Assembly (NCBI GenBank): GCA_963736505.1 | Contig: CAVTOZ010000003.1 | Span: 1,426,001 to 1,490,000, forward strand | Reading direction: 5' to 3' | From: Solirubrobacter sp963736505 | GTDB lineage: Bacteria; Actinomycetota; Thermoleophilia; Solirubrobacterales; Solirubrobacteraceae | Length of the DNA stretch: 64,000 bases | Shown: positions 55,718 to 63,190 of the stretch, one piece after another | Layout: each line of letters starts with the position of its first letter | Numbering within the stretch: position 1 is the stretch's first letter | Translations under genes and position numbers: made by a program | The notes under the pieces: model-generated | Told to the model about the DNA's origin: nothing | The model's database searches: none | The model's input: only the letters and a program-made list of their open reading frames with translations

Positions 55718-56758
55718 GTGCTCCGTAAGAAGCGTTCCTCCCAGATCAGCGTGGTCGGCCTCGAGCTCGACCCGGGCCACCTCGCCGCCGCCGAGGTGAG
55801 CGTCAACGGCTCCATCACCTTGACCCGCGGCGCCGTCGCCGAACTCCGTCCCGGCATCATGCGCGACGGCGAGGTCGCCGACCCGATCGCGCTCGCCGAG
55901 GCGCTCAAGGCGCTCTTCACCGAGCACGAGCTGCCCAAGCGCGTCCGCCTCGGCATCGCCCACCAGCGGATCGTCGTCCGCTCGCTCGACCTCGCGACCG
56001 TGATCGAGGATCCGAAGGAGCTCGCCGCGGCCGTCCGCGCCGCCGCCCCGGATCACATCCCGATGCCGATGGACGAGGCCGTGATGGACTTCCAGCCGCT
56101 GGGCGTCGTGAAGACCCCGACGGGCCTGGCGTCGCGCGTCGTCGTCGTCGCCGTGCGCCGCGAGATGGTCGAGCGCGCCGCCGCCGCCGTCCAGGGCGCC
56201 GGCCTGCAGCTCGAGGGCATCGACCTGTCTGCCTTCGGCATGGTCCGCGCGCTCGCGACCGAGCAGGAGGGCGCCGTCCTGTACATCAACGCCGCCGGCC
56301 TGCTGAACGTCGCCGTCGCCAACACGGACGGCTGCCTGTTCACGCGCGCCGCGACGGGCGGGGTCGACACGATCGCCCAGACGCTCGCCGAACGCCGCGG
56401 GCTCACGCTCGAGCACGCGCGCCAGTGGATGTCGCACGTCGGCCTCGAGACGCCGCTGGAGGAGGTCGAGGGCGACCCCGACCTCGTCGCCGCGGCCCGC
56501 ACCTCGCTCGAGGAAGGCGTCCACCAGCTCGCGGACAGCGTGCGCAACTCGCTGAACTTCTACCGTGCGCAGGAGAACTCCGAGACCGTCGAGCGCGCCG
56601 TCGTCACCGGTGCCGCCGTCGCCGTCCCGGGCTTCGTCGCGCGCCTGTCCGACCAGCTGCGGATGCCGCTCGAGGGCCGCGTCGTGGAGTCGGCCGGCGT
56701 GGCCGACGCCGGCCGCCTGACCGCGGCCGCCGGACTTGCCGTCGCCTCGCGCCCGTAG
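55718..56758 (+). CDS. pilM: PilM, actin-like pilus assembly ATPase
   Basis: 346 residues from GTG 55718, probably leaderless. Actin/FtsA-type fold: VVGLELDPGHLAAAEVSV (phosphate 1), KRVRLGIAHQRIVVRSLDLA, EGAVLYINAAGLLNVAVANT (phosphate 2) and AVVTGAAVAVPGFVARLSDQL (adenosine site). PilM is the cytoplasmic platform that binds the PilN tail and links it to the assembly ATPase. Confidence 0.9.
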   Translation: MLRKKRSSQISVVGLELDPGHLAAAEVSVNGSITLTRGAVAELRPGIMRDGEVADPIALAEALKALFTEHELPKRVRLGIAHQRIVVRSLDLATVIEDPKELAAAVRAAAPDHIPMPMDEAVMDFQPLGVVKTPTGLASRVVVVAVRREMVERAAAAVQGAGLQLEGIDLSAFGMVRALATEQEGAVLYINAAGLLNVAVANTDGCLFTRAATGGVDTIAQTLAERRGLTLEHARQWMSHVGLETPLEEVEGDPDLVAAARTSLEEGVHQLADSVRNSLNFYRAQENSETVERAVVTGAAVAVPGFVARLSDQLRMPLEGRVVESAGVADAGRLTAAAGLAVASRP

Positions 56759-56803
56759 GGGCGCGCGGCGGCCTGGCCGCCGCTCCGGCACACTGCACGC
56801 TCG

Positions 56804-57565
56804 ATGAGCGTCGGGGTGGGAGCCGTGCTGGCCGCGATCGTGGGTGCGATCGTCGGCTCGTTCCTGAACGTGGTGGCCTACCGGCTGCCGCGCAAGGAGT
56901 CGCTGCTGTACCCCGCCTCGCACTGCCCCAAGTGCGAGGCGCCGATCAAGCCGTACGACAACATCCCGATCCTGGGCTGGCTGCTGCTGCGCGGCAAGTG
57001 TCGCGCGTGCGGGGAGCCGATCTCGTGGCGCTACCCGCTCGTGGAGGCGCTCACGGGCCTGCTGTGCGCCGCCGTGGTGCTCAAGTACGGCGCCGACAGC
57101 GACGTCTGGCTGCCGCTCGTCTTCGTGGTCCTGCTGGTCCCGATCACGCTGATCGACCTCGACCACCACATCATCCCGAACGTGCTGACGCTGATCGGCG
57201 CGGTGTCGGCGATCGTGCTCGTGCTGGCGTTCGACTCCGGCTCGCTGAAGGAGAACCTGATCGCCGCCGCGGCGGCCGGCGGGTTCTTCCTGATCGCCGC
57301 GATCGCGTACCCGGCCGGCATGGGCATGGGCGACGTCAAGCTCGCCGGCGTGATGGGGCTCTTCCTCGGGCGCGCGGTCGCGCCCGCGATCTTCACCGCG
57401 CTCGTGGCGGGGACCGTCGTCGGGGCGCTCGTGATCGCGCGCCTCGGCGCCAAGGAGGGCCGCAAGAAGGGGATTCCCTTCGGCCCGTGGCTGGCCCTGG
57501 GCAGCCTCGTCGGCGTCTTCGCGGGTGATGCGATCGTCGACTGGTACCTGGATACCTTCACCTAG
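56804..57565 (+). CDS. pilD: Prepilin peptidase / N-methyltransferase
   Basis: 253 residues. Amino-terminal domain with GSFLNVVAYRLPRKESLLYP and two cysteine pairs (CPKCEAP and CRACGEP) binding zinc, then membrane helices with the two aspartates TLIDLDHHIIPN and AGMGMGDVKLAG (GxGD-type protease). It cleaves the leaders of the five prepilins encoded upstream and methylates their new N-termini. It follows pilM by 45 bases and probably shares its transcript. Confidence 0.95.
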   Translation: MSVGVGAVLAAIVGAIVGSFLNVVAYRLPRKESLLYPASHCPKCEAPIKPYDNIPILGWLLLRGKCRACGEPISWRYPLVEALTGLLCAAVVLKYGADSDVWLPLVFVVLLVPITLIDLDHHIIPNVLTLIGAVSAIVLVLAFDSGSLKENLIAAAAAGGFFLIAAIAYPAGMGMGDVKLAGVMGLFLGRAVAPAIFTALVAGTVVGALVIARLGAKEGRKKGIPFGPWLALGSLVGVFAGDAIVDWYLDTFT

Positions 57566-57597
57566 CGCCGGACCCTGGGGTCGGGGCCCCACACGTC

Positions 57598-57625
57598 TCA
57601 AGCCGTCTATGGGCGATGCCGATAG
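57598..57625 (+). promoter_or_regulatory. Sigma-28-type promoter of pilN-pilO operon
   Basis: TCAA at 57598-57601, 16-base spacer, GCCGATAG at 57618-57625. The -10 covers the ATG at 57616, so that codon cannot be the start; the GTG at 57634 lies eight bases past the -10, as expected for a leaderless mRNA. Confidence 0.65.
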
Positions 57626-57633
57626 ACGGGAAC

Positions 57634-58470
57634 GTGAGAGCCGTCAACCTCCTTCCCCCCGACATGGCCGGCGCCTCGAAGGCGTCAGGCGATCTGGGCG
57701 CCCGTCCGGAGGCTACCGGCGGCGCAGGTCCGTTCGTCGTCCTCGGTGTCCTGGCCGCCTGCGTGGCCGGCGTCGCGGGTTACGTCCTGACCACGAACAC
57801 CGTCAAGCAGCGCACCGCCGACCTCGCCTCGGTCACCGCGCAGCAGCAGGCGATCGCCGGCCGCACGGCTCAGTTGAAGCCGATGGCCGACTTCGCCGCA
57901 CTCGCCAACCAGCGCGTCGCCACGGTCCGCGACCTCGCCGGCTCGCGCTTCGACTGGGATCAGTCGCTGCGCGACCTCGCCCGCGCGATCCCGGCCGACG
58001 TCAGCCTCAAGAGCCTCACCGGCACCGTCGCGACTGACGCCGGCACCGGCGCCAGCAGCGCCCCCGGCGCCGCCATCTCCGCGCCGGCGATCACCCTGAC
58101 CGGCTGCGCGCCGGGCCAGACCCAGGTCGCCCGCCTGATGGCGCGCCTGCGCGACATCGACGGCGTGACCCGCGTGTCGCTGTCGAAGTCCGACAAGGCC
58201 AAGGTCGACAACAGCGCGAGCGGCACGTCGAAGGAGCGCCGCAACGCCGCGCCGTGCGGCGCGGGCGCCGTGCCGGCCTTCGAGCTGGTCATGTACTTCG
58301 AGAACTCCGACGCCGCCGTCAAGGCTTCGTCCACGGGCGGCGCCGCGCCGTCCGCGGCGGCGACCGCGACCGCCACGCCGGCCGCGGGCGGTGCGGCGAC
58401 GCCGACGCCGACCGCGACCTCCGGCACCACCACCACCGCGAGCACGTCCCAGGGAGGGGCCACGCCGTGA
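57634..58470 (+). CDS. pilN: PilN, pilus alignment subcomplex protein
   Basis: 278 residues from GTG 57634, chosen because an upstream ATG lies in the promoter. It begins with RAVNLLPPDMAG, the R-x-NLLP motif that docks PilM. One membrane helix (FVVLGVLAACVAGVAGYVL), a coiled coil (TVKQRTADLASVTAQQQAI) and a periplasmic-type ferredoxin fold follow. The C-terminal 60 residues are a Ser/Thr/Ala-rich tail not found in proteobacterial PilN. Confidence 0.85.
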   Translation: MRAVNLLPPDMAGASKASGDLGARPEATGGAGPFVVLGVLAACVAGVAGYVLTTNTVKQRTADLASVTAQQQAIAGRTAQLKPMADFAALANQRVATVRDLAGSRFDWDQSLRDLARAIPADVSLKSLTGTVATDAGTGASSAPGAAISAPAITLTGCAPGQTQVARLMARLRDIDGVTRVSLSKSDKAKVDNSASGTSKERRNAAPCGAGAVPAFELVMYFENSDAAVKASSTGGAAPSAAATATATPAAGGAATPTPTATSGTTTTASTSQGGATP

Positions 58471-59207
58471 GCCGCACCACCCAACTCCTGATCGGCGTGC
58501 TCGTCATCGGCGCCGCCGCCGCCGCGTACTGGATGCTCCTGCTCTCGCCCAAGCGCGAGGAGGCGACCAAGCTCACCACCCAGGTGGCGGTCGCCCAGGC
58601 CCAGCTCGCCCAGTCGCAGGCCACGCTCGCCGACTACGAGAAGGCCAAGCAGAGCTACCAGACCAACTACGCGACGCTCGTCGGGCTCGGCAAGGCCGTG
58701 CCCGCCGACGACGACACGCGCTCGCTGCTCGTGCAGCTCGACGCCGCCGCCAAGCGCAGCGCCGTCAACTTCACGAACCTCGACGTGATGCAGGCCGCGG
58801 CGACGACCCCCGGTGCCACCGTGGCGACCTCCGCCAGCGGCGCCGTCAACGTCGGCGGCTTCTCCACGATGCCGTTCAGCTTCGCGTTCGACGGCCAGTT
58901 CGGCACGCTCTCCAGCTTCCTGGCCCGGTTGCAGCGCTTCGTCACGCTGCGCGGCGACAAGGTCGAGGTCAACGGCCGGCTCGTGCGGATCGACAACATC
59001 ACGCTCCAGCCGGGCGAGGGCGGGTGGCCCAACCTGCACGCCCAGATCGGCGCCTTCACGTACGTCGTCCCCGACGCCGCGAGCTCGGCTCCGGCGGCGG
59101 GTGGCGCGACCACGACCGCCCCCGGCGGCGCGACCACCACGACCACCCCGTCCACGTCCGCCGGCACGGCGGCCACCACCGCGACGAACGCCTCGGATCT
59201 GCGATGA
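58467..59207 (+). CDS. pilO: PilO, pilus alignment subcomplex protein
   Basis: 246 residues from GTG 58467, overlapping the pilN stop by four bases. Short tail, membrane helix (LLIGVLVIGAAAAAYWMLLL), coiled coil (ATKLTTQVAVAQAQLAQSQ), then the PilO core (PADDDTRSLLVQLDAAAKRS, FDGQFGTLSSFLARLQRFVT). A Thr-rich C-terminal tail again extends it. It forms a heterodimer with PilN. Confidence 0.85.
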   Translation: MSRTTQLLIGVLVIGAAAAAYWMLLLSPKREEATKLTTQVAVAQAQLAQSQATLADYEKAKQSYQTNYATLVGLGKAVPADDDTRSLLVQLDAAAKRSAVNFTNLDVMQAAATTPGATVATSASGAVNVGGFSTMPFSFAFDGQFGTLSSFLARLQRFVTLRGDKVEVNGRLVRIDNITLQPGEGGWPNLHAQIGAFTYVVPDAASSAPAAGGATTTAPGGATTTTTPSTSAGTAATTATNASDLR

Positions 59208-60007
59208 ACCTGCTCAAGAACACCGCGAACCAGCTCGTCCGCCGCCGCCTCTGGCCCGTGGCCGTCCTGCTGGTCGCCGCGCTCGTCGCGGTGCCCATGA
59301 CGCTGGCCAAGTCGCCGGAGCCTGCCGCGCCCGTCGCGGCCGTCCCGGCGAAATCCTCCGGCGACGACGCGACGATCGCGCAGCCGGTGGTCCAGCTGAG
59401 CGAGACCAACGCCGGCGACAAGCGCCGCCGGCGCGTGCTCGGCGCGGCCAAGGATCCGTTCGAGCCGGCCCCGCTGCCCAAGGCCAAGAAGAAGAAGCAC
59501 GCCAAGACGGCGACGACGGCGACCGCCACCGCGACGCCGGACGCCGCCGGCGGCGCCCCCTCGGCCGGAGGCGGGGCCAGCGCGCCGCCGTCCGCCGCGC
59601 CGACGCCCGCGCCGACCACCACCGTCCCGAAGGGCTCGGTCAAGGTCCGCTTCGGCGCCACGTCCCTCGCCGACCTGCCCGCGTCGATCCTCGGCCACCT
59701 CGATCCGCTGCCCTCGGCCGACGCGCCGGTGCTGGTGCTCGAGCGCCTGACCGACAACGGCAAGACCGCGGTCTTCTCGATCCCCGGCGAGGTCACCGCC
59801 GTCGGCGACGGCTCCTGCAAGCCGACGCCGGACGACTGCCAGACGCTGGAGCTCAAGGCCGGCGAGACCGAGTTCATCACGGTCAAGAACGGCAGCGAGG
59901 ACGGCACGTCCGACGCCCAGTACGAGCTCGACCTCGTGAAGGTCTTCGCCAAGGCCACCGCGATCCCGAAGGACTCCGTCGCGAGCGGCGACGGCACCAC
60001 CCCCTAG
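59204..60007 (+). CDS. Membrane-anchored protein in PilP position
   Basis: 267 residues from ATG 59204 (ATGA overlap with pilO). One N-terminal membrane helix (RLWPVAVLLVAALVAVPMTL), a low-complexity linker rich in K, P and A (PKAKKKKHAKTA, then PSAAPTPAPTTTVPKG), and a C-terminal beta-domain (KVRFGATSLADLPASILGHL, KTAVFSIPGEVTAVG, QTLELKAGETEFITV). There is no lipobox, unlike true PilP. Position after pilO suggests a PilP-like or wall-contacting function; homology is not evident. Confidence 0.65.
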   Translation: MNLLKNTANQLVRRRLWPVAVLLVAALVAVPMTLAKSPEPAAPVAAVPAKSSGDDATIAQPVVQLSETNAGDKRRRRVLGAAKDPFEPAPLPKAKKKKHAKTATTATATATPDAAGGAPSAGGGASAPPSAAPTPAPTTTVPKGSVKVRFGATSLADLPASILGHLDPLPSADAPVLVLERLTDNGKTAVFSIPGEVTAVGDGSCKPTPDDCQTLELKAGETEFITVKNGSEDGTSDAQYELDLVKVFAKATAIPKDSVASGDGTTP

Positions 60008-60030
60008 TACCTGCGGCGGGAGCCGATGAA

Positions 60031-60060
60031 GCGACGGCGGGCCCTCGGGCCCGCCGTCGC
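60031..60060 (+). terminator. Terminator hairpin after pilus operon
   Basis: 14-bp stem GCGACGGCGGGCCC / GGGCCCGCCGTCGC, 23 bases after the stop of the last pilus gene and 28 bases before aroC, followed by TCGTTCT. Confidence 0.8.
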
Positions 60061-60088
60061 TCGTTCTGGCCCAACTAGGATCTCCGGC

Positions 60089-61258
60089 GTGCCGCTCCAC
60101 GTCGTCACCGCCGGGGAATCCCACGGGCCAGGTCTGACCTGCGTCGTCGAAGGCCTGCCCGCCGGCCTCGAGCTCGACCTCGAGTCGATCGACGCCGACA
60201 TGGCCCGGCGCCAGCTCGGCCACGGCCGGGGCGGGCGGATGAAGATCGAGAAGGACTCCGCGCAGGTCACCGCCGGCGTCCGCCACGGGCGCACGCTGGG
60301 CGGCCCCGTGGCGCTGCAGGTCGCCAACCGCGACTACGCCAACTGGGAGGAGCGGATGAACCCGTGGCCGGTCGAGAACCGGGTCCCCGAGGTCCATCTC
60401 CCGCGTCCCGGCCACGCCGACCTGGCGGGCGTGCAGAAGTTCGGCTTCACCGACGTGCGCAACGTGCTGGAGCGCGCGAGCGCCCGCGAGACCGCCGCGC
60501 GCGTCGCCGGCGGCGCGCTCGCCAAGGCCTTCCTGCGCGCGCTCGGCGTCGAGGTCGTCTCGCACGTGACGCAGATCGGCTCGATCCGCGCGCCGGAGCC
60601 CGAGGGGCTCGAGCTGTCTCGCTTCGTTGACGTCGACGCGTCGCCGGTGCGCTGCCTCGACGCCGGCGCGTCGAAGGCGATGGTCGGCGAGATCAACATG
60701 CTGCGAAAGCGCAACGAGTCGATCGGCGGCATCTTCGAGGTGCGCGCGTTCGGGCTCGTGCCCGGCCTGGGCTCGCACGTCTCGTGGGAGCAGCGGCTCG
60801 ACGGCCGGATCGGGATGGCGCTGCTCTCGATCCAGGCGGCGAAGGGCGTCGGCCTCGGCGACGGGTTCGACCTCGCGGGCCGTCCCGGCTCGGAGGCGCA
60901 CGACGAGATCTTCTACAGCGACGAGCGCGGGTACTACCGCGAGACGAACCGCTCCGGCGGGCTCGAAGGCGGGATGACGACCGGCGAGCCGCTTGTCGCG
61001 CGCGTCGCCATGAAGCCGATCCCGACCCTCACCAAGCCGCTGCGCTCCGTCGACATCTCGACGCACGAGCCGGCGCAGGCGCTGCGCGAGCGGACCGACT
61101 CCTGCGTCGTGCCCGCCGCCGGCGTGGTGGGGGAGGCGATGCTCGCGATCGTGCTCGCCGGCGCCTACCGCGACAAGTTCGGCGGCGATCACATCGATGA
61201 CGTGAAGGGCGCGCTGCAGGCCTACTGCGCGCGCATCGGATGGAAACCCCGGCCCTAG
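60089..61258 (+). CDS. aroC: Chorismate synthase
   Basis: 389 residues from GTG 60089. Signatures: TAGESHGPGLTCVVEGLPAG, RRQLGHGRGGRMKIEKD, RASARETAARVAGGALAK, EGGMTTGEPLVARVAMKPIP, and a C-terminal RTDSCVVPAAGVVGEAM. It converts EPSP to chorismate with reduced FMN, the last step of the shikimate pathway. Length normal. The downstream gene starts 19 bases before this one ends. Confidence 0.97.
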   Translation: MPLHVVTAGESHGPGLTCVVEGLPAGLELDLESIDADMARRQLGHGRGGRMKIEKDSAQVTAGVRHGRTLGGPVALQVANRDYANWEERMNPWPVENRVPEVHLPRPGHADLAGVQKFGFTDVRNVLERASARETAARVAGGALAKAFLRALGVEVVSHVTQIGSIRAPEPEGLELSRFVDVDASPVRCLDAGASKAMVGEINMLRKRNESIGGIFEVRAFGLVPGLGSHVSWEQRLDGRIGMALLSIQAAKGVGLGDGFDLAGRPGSEAHDEIFYSDERGYYRETNRSGGLEGGMTTGEPLVARVAMKPIPTLTKPLRSVDISTHEPAQALRERTDSCVVPAAGVVGEAMLAIVLAGAYRDKFGGDHIDDVKGALQAYCARIGWKPRP

Positions 61259-62751
61259 TCTTCATCGGCTTCATGGGCGCCGGCAAGACGACCGGCGCCC
61301 GCGCCGCCGCCGCCGCGCTCGGCGTGCGCGCGATCGACACCGACCGCGCGCTGGAGGAGCGGCTCGGCGCCTCGATCGACGACTACTTCGCCACCCACGG
61401 CGAGCGCGCGTTCCGCGAGGCCGAGGAGGACCTGGTCGCGGAGTTCCTCGAGCGGCCGCCCGCGCCGGTGCTGTCGCTCGGCGGCGGCGCGATCGGCTCA
61501 TCGCGGGTGCGCGAGCTGCTCCAGCGCCACACCGTCGTGCTCCTGCACGTCGACGAGGCGACGGCGTGGCGGCGCGCCGGCGGCAAGCGGCGCCCGCTCG
61601 CGCGCGACCGCGAGCGCTTCGCGGCGCTGCACCGCGAGCGCCTGCCGATGTACGAGTCGCTCGCCGACGCGATCCTGCTCGACGGCGGCGCCGACACGAT
61701 CCGCGCCGCCTCGCAGGCGCTGCGCGACATCCCGGCCGGCGTGAAGGCGATCTGGGCGTCCGCGGGCGGCACGCAGTACCCGGTCTACGTCGGCGACGTG
61801 CTCGACGGCGACTTCTGGCCGGTTCCCGGGCGCCGCTTCGTGATCAGCGACGAGCTCGTCGGGCCGCGCTACGCCGCGCAGCTGCCCAAGGCCGCGACGC
61901 TGCTGCAGATGCCGCCGGGCGAGCAGGCCAAGACGCTCGCCGGCGCGGAGCGCCTGCTGCGTGAGCTCGCGAACGCGGGCATGGACCACGACGACCACGT
62001 GGTCGCGCTCGGCGGCGGCGTGGTCGGCGACGTGGCCGGCTTCTGCGCCGCCGTCTACCAGCGCGGCGTCGGCGTCGTGCAGGTGCCGACCACGCTCGTC
62101 GCGCAGGTCGACTCCGCCTACGGCGGCAAGACCGGCGTCGACCTGCCGGAGGGCAAGAACTACGTCGGCGCCTACCACCAGCCGCGCGCGGTGCTGGCCG
62201 ACCCGCGCACGCTCGCGACGCTGCCCCCGGCCGAGCTCGCCGCCGGCTGGGCCGAGGTGATCAAGACGGCGCTGATCGCCGGCGGACCGCTGTGGGAGCG
62301 CATCCGCCGCGGCCGGCCCGCGGCCGACCGCGAGCTGATCCTCGCCTGCGCGCGCACCAAGCTCGCGGTCGTGGCGAGCGACGAGCGCGACGCCGGCCGG
62401 CGCCAGGTGCTCAACCTCGGCCACACGATCGGGCACGCGATCGAGACGGCGACCGGCTACGGCCGCTACCGCCACGGCGAGGCCGTCGGGCTCGGCCTGC
62501 TCGCAGCGCTGACGCTCTCCACGCAGCCGGCGCTGCGCTCGGAGGTGGCCGACCTGCTGGCCGAGCGCGGCCTGCCCGTGACGCTCGACCGCGACATCGA
62601 CCGCGACGCCGTCGTGGCCGCCGTGCGGCGCGACAAGAAGCGCCGCGGCGGGCGCGTGGGGTTCGTGCTCGTGGAGGCGCCGGGGAAGGTCCGCACCGGC
62701 ATGCCGGTGGCGGAGAGCGACATCCGCTCCTCCCTGTCAGAGTTGCTGTGA
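61240..62751 (+). CDS. aroKB: Fused shikimate kinase / 3-dehydroquinate synthase
   Basis: 503 residues in one frame. Residues 1-165 are shikimate kinase: Walker A GFMGAGKTTGARAAAAALG, AIDTDRALEERLGASIDDYF, LSLGGGAIGSSRVRELL, LARDRERFAALHRERLPMY. Residues about 165-503 are 3-dehydroquinate synthase: EQAKTLAGAERLLRELANAG, VALGGGVVGDVAGF, VPTTLVAQVDSAYGGKTGVD, AEVIKTALIAGG and NLGHTIGHAIETATGYGRYR. The two enzymes catalyse non-adjacent steps (fifth and second), so the fusion links expression rather than channelling. Separate genes are the rule in most actinobacteria. Confidence 0.95.
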   Translation: METPALVFIGFMGAGKTTGARAAAAALGVRAIDTDRALEERLGASIDDYFATHGERAFREAEEDLVAEFLERPPAPVLSLGGGAIGSSRVRELLQRHTVVLLHVDEATAWRRAGGKRRPLARDRERFAALHRERLPMYESLADAILLDGGADTIRAASQALRDIPAGVKAIWASAGGTQYPVYVGDVLDGDFWPVPGRRFVISDELVGPRYAAQLPKAATLLQMPPGEQAKTLAGAERLLRELANAGMDHDDHVVALGGGVVGDVAGFCAAVYQRGVGVVQVPTTLVAQVDSAYGGKTGVDLPEGKNYVGAYHQPRAVLADPRTLATLPPAELAAGWAEVIKTALIAGGPLWERIRRGRPAADRELILACARTKLAVVASDERDAGRRQVLNLGHTIGHAIETATGYGRYRHGEAVGLGLLAALTLSTQPALRSEVADLLAERGLPVTLDRDIDRDAVVAAVRRDKKRRGGRVGFVLVEAPGKVRTGMPVAESDIRSSLSELL

Positions 62752-62752
62752 G

Positions 62753-63190
62753 ATGAAGAACCGCGTCGCCGTGCTGCACGGGGTCAACCTCGATGCGCTC
62801 GACCGCCGTCCCGCCGAGCACTACGGCGGCTTGACGTTCACTTCACTCGAGCACCGGATCGCGCGGTTCGCGCGCGAGCTGTCGCTGGAGTCGAGCTTCT
62901 TCCACACCAACCACGAGGGCGAGTTCGTGGAGGAGCTGCACAAGGTCTCCGACTACGCCGACGGCCTGATCCTGAACCCGGGCGCGTGGACGCACTACTC
63001 GTGGGCGATCCGCGACGCGCTCGAGATCGCCGGGCTGCCGGCCGTTGAGGTGCACCTGTCCAACGTGGAGGAGCGCGAGCCGTTCCGGCGCGTGTCGGTG
63101 CTCGAGGGCGTCGTCGTCGCCAAGGTCTCCGGCCAGGGCGTCGACGGCTACCGGGCGGGGCTGGAGCGCGTCAAGGCGGCGTTCGCGTGA
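62753..63190 (+). CDS. aroQ: 3-dehydroquinate dehydratase, type II
   Basis: 145 residues. Type II features: N-L and R in VNLDALDRRPAEHYGG (Y and R of the active-site lid), NHEGEFVEELH, LNPGAWTHYSWAIRDAL with the proton-donor region, and EVHLSNVEEREPFRRVS. The opening motif departs from the usual LNLLG-x-RE by an ALDRR sequence. The family forms dodecamers and catalyses anti-elimination to dehydroshikimate. It begins one base after the aroKB stop. Confidence 0.9.
   Translation: MKNRVAVLHGVNLDALDRRPAEHYGGLTFTSLEHRIARFARELSLESSFFHTNHEGEFVEELHKVSDYADGLILNPGAWTHYSWAIRDALEIAGLPAVEVHLSNVEEREPFRRVSVLEGVVVAKVSGQGVDGYRAGLERVKAAFA

Noticed and set aside
57616..57633. ATG 57616 as start of pilN
   Set aside because: It overlaps the GCCGATAG box of a sigma-28-type promoter and adds MPIDGN before the conserved RAVNLLPP start.
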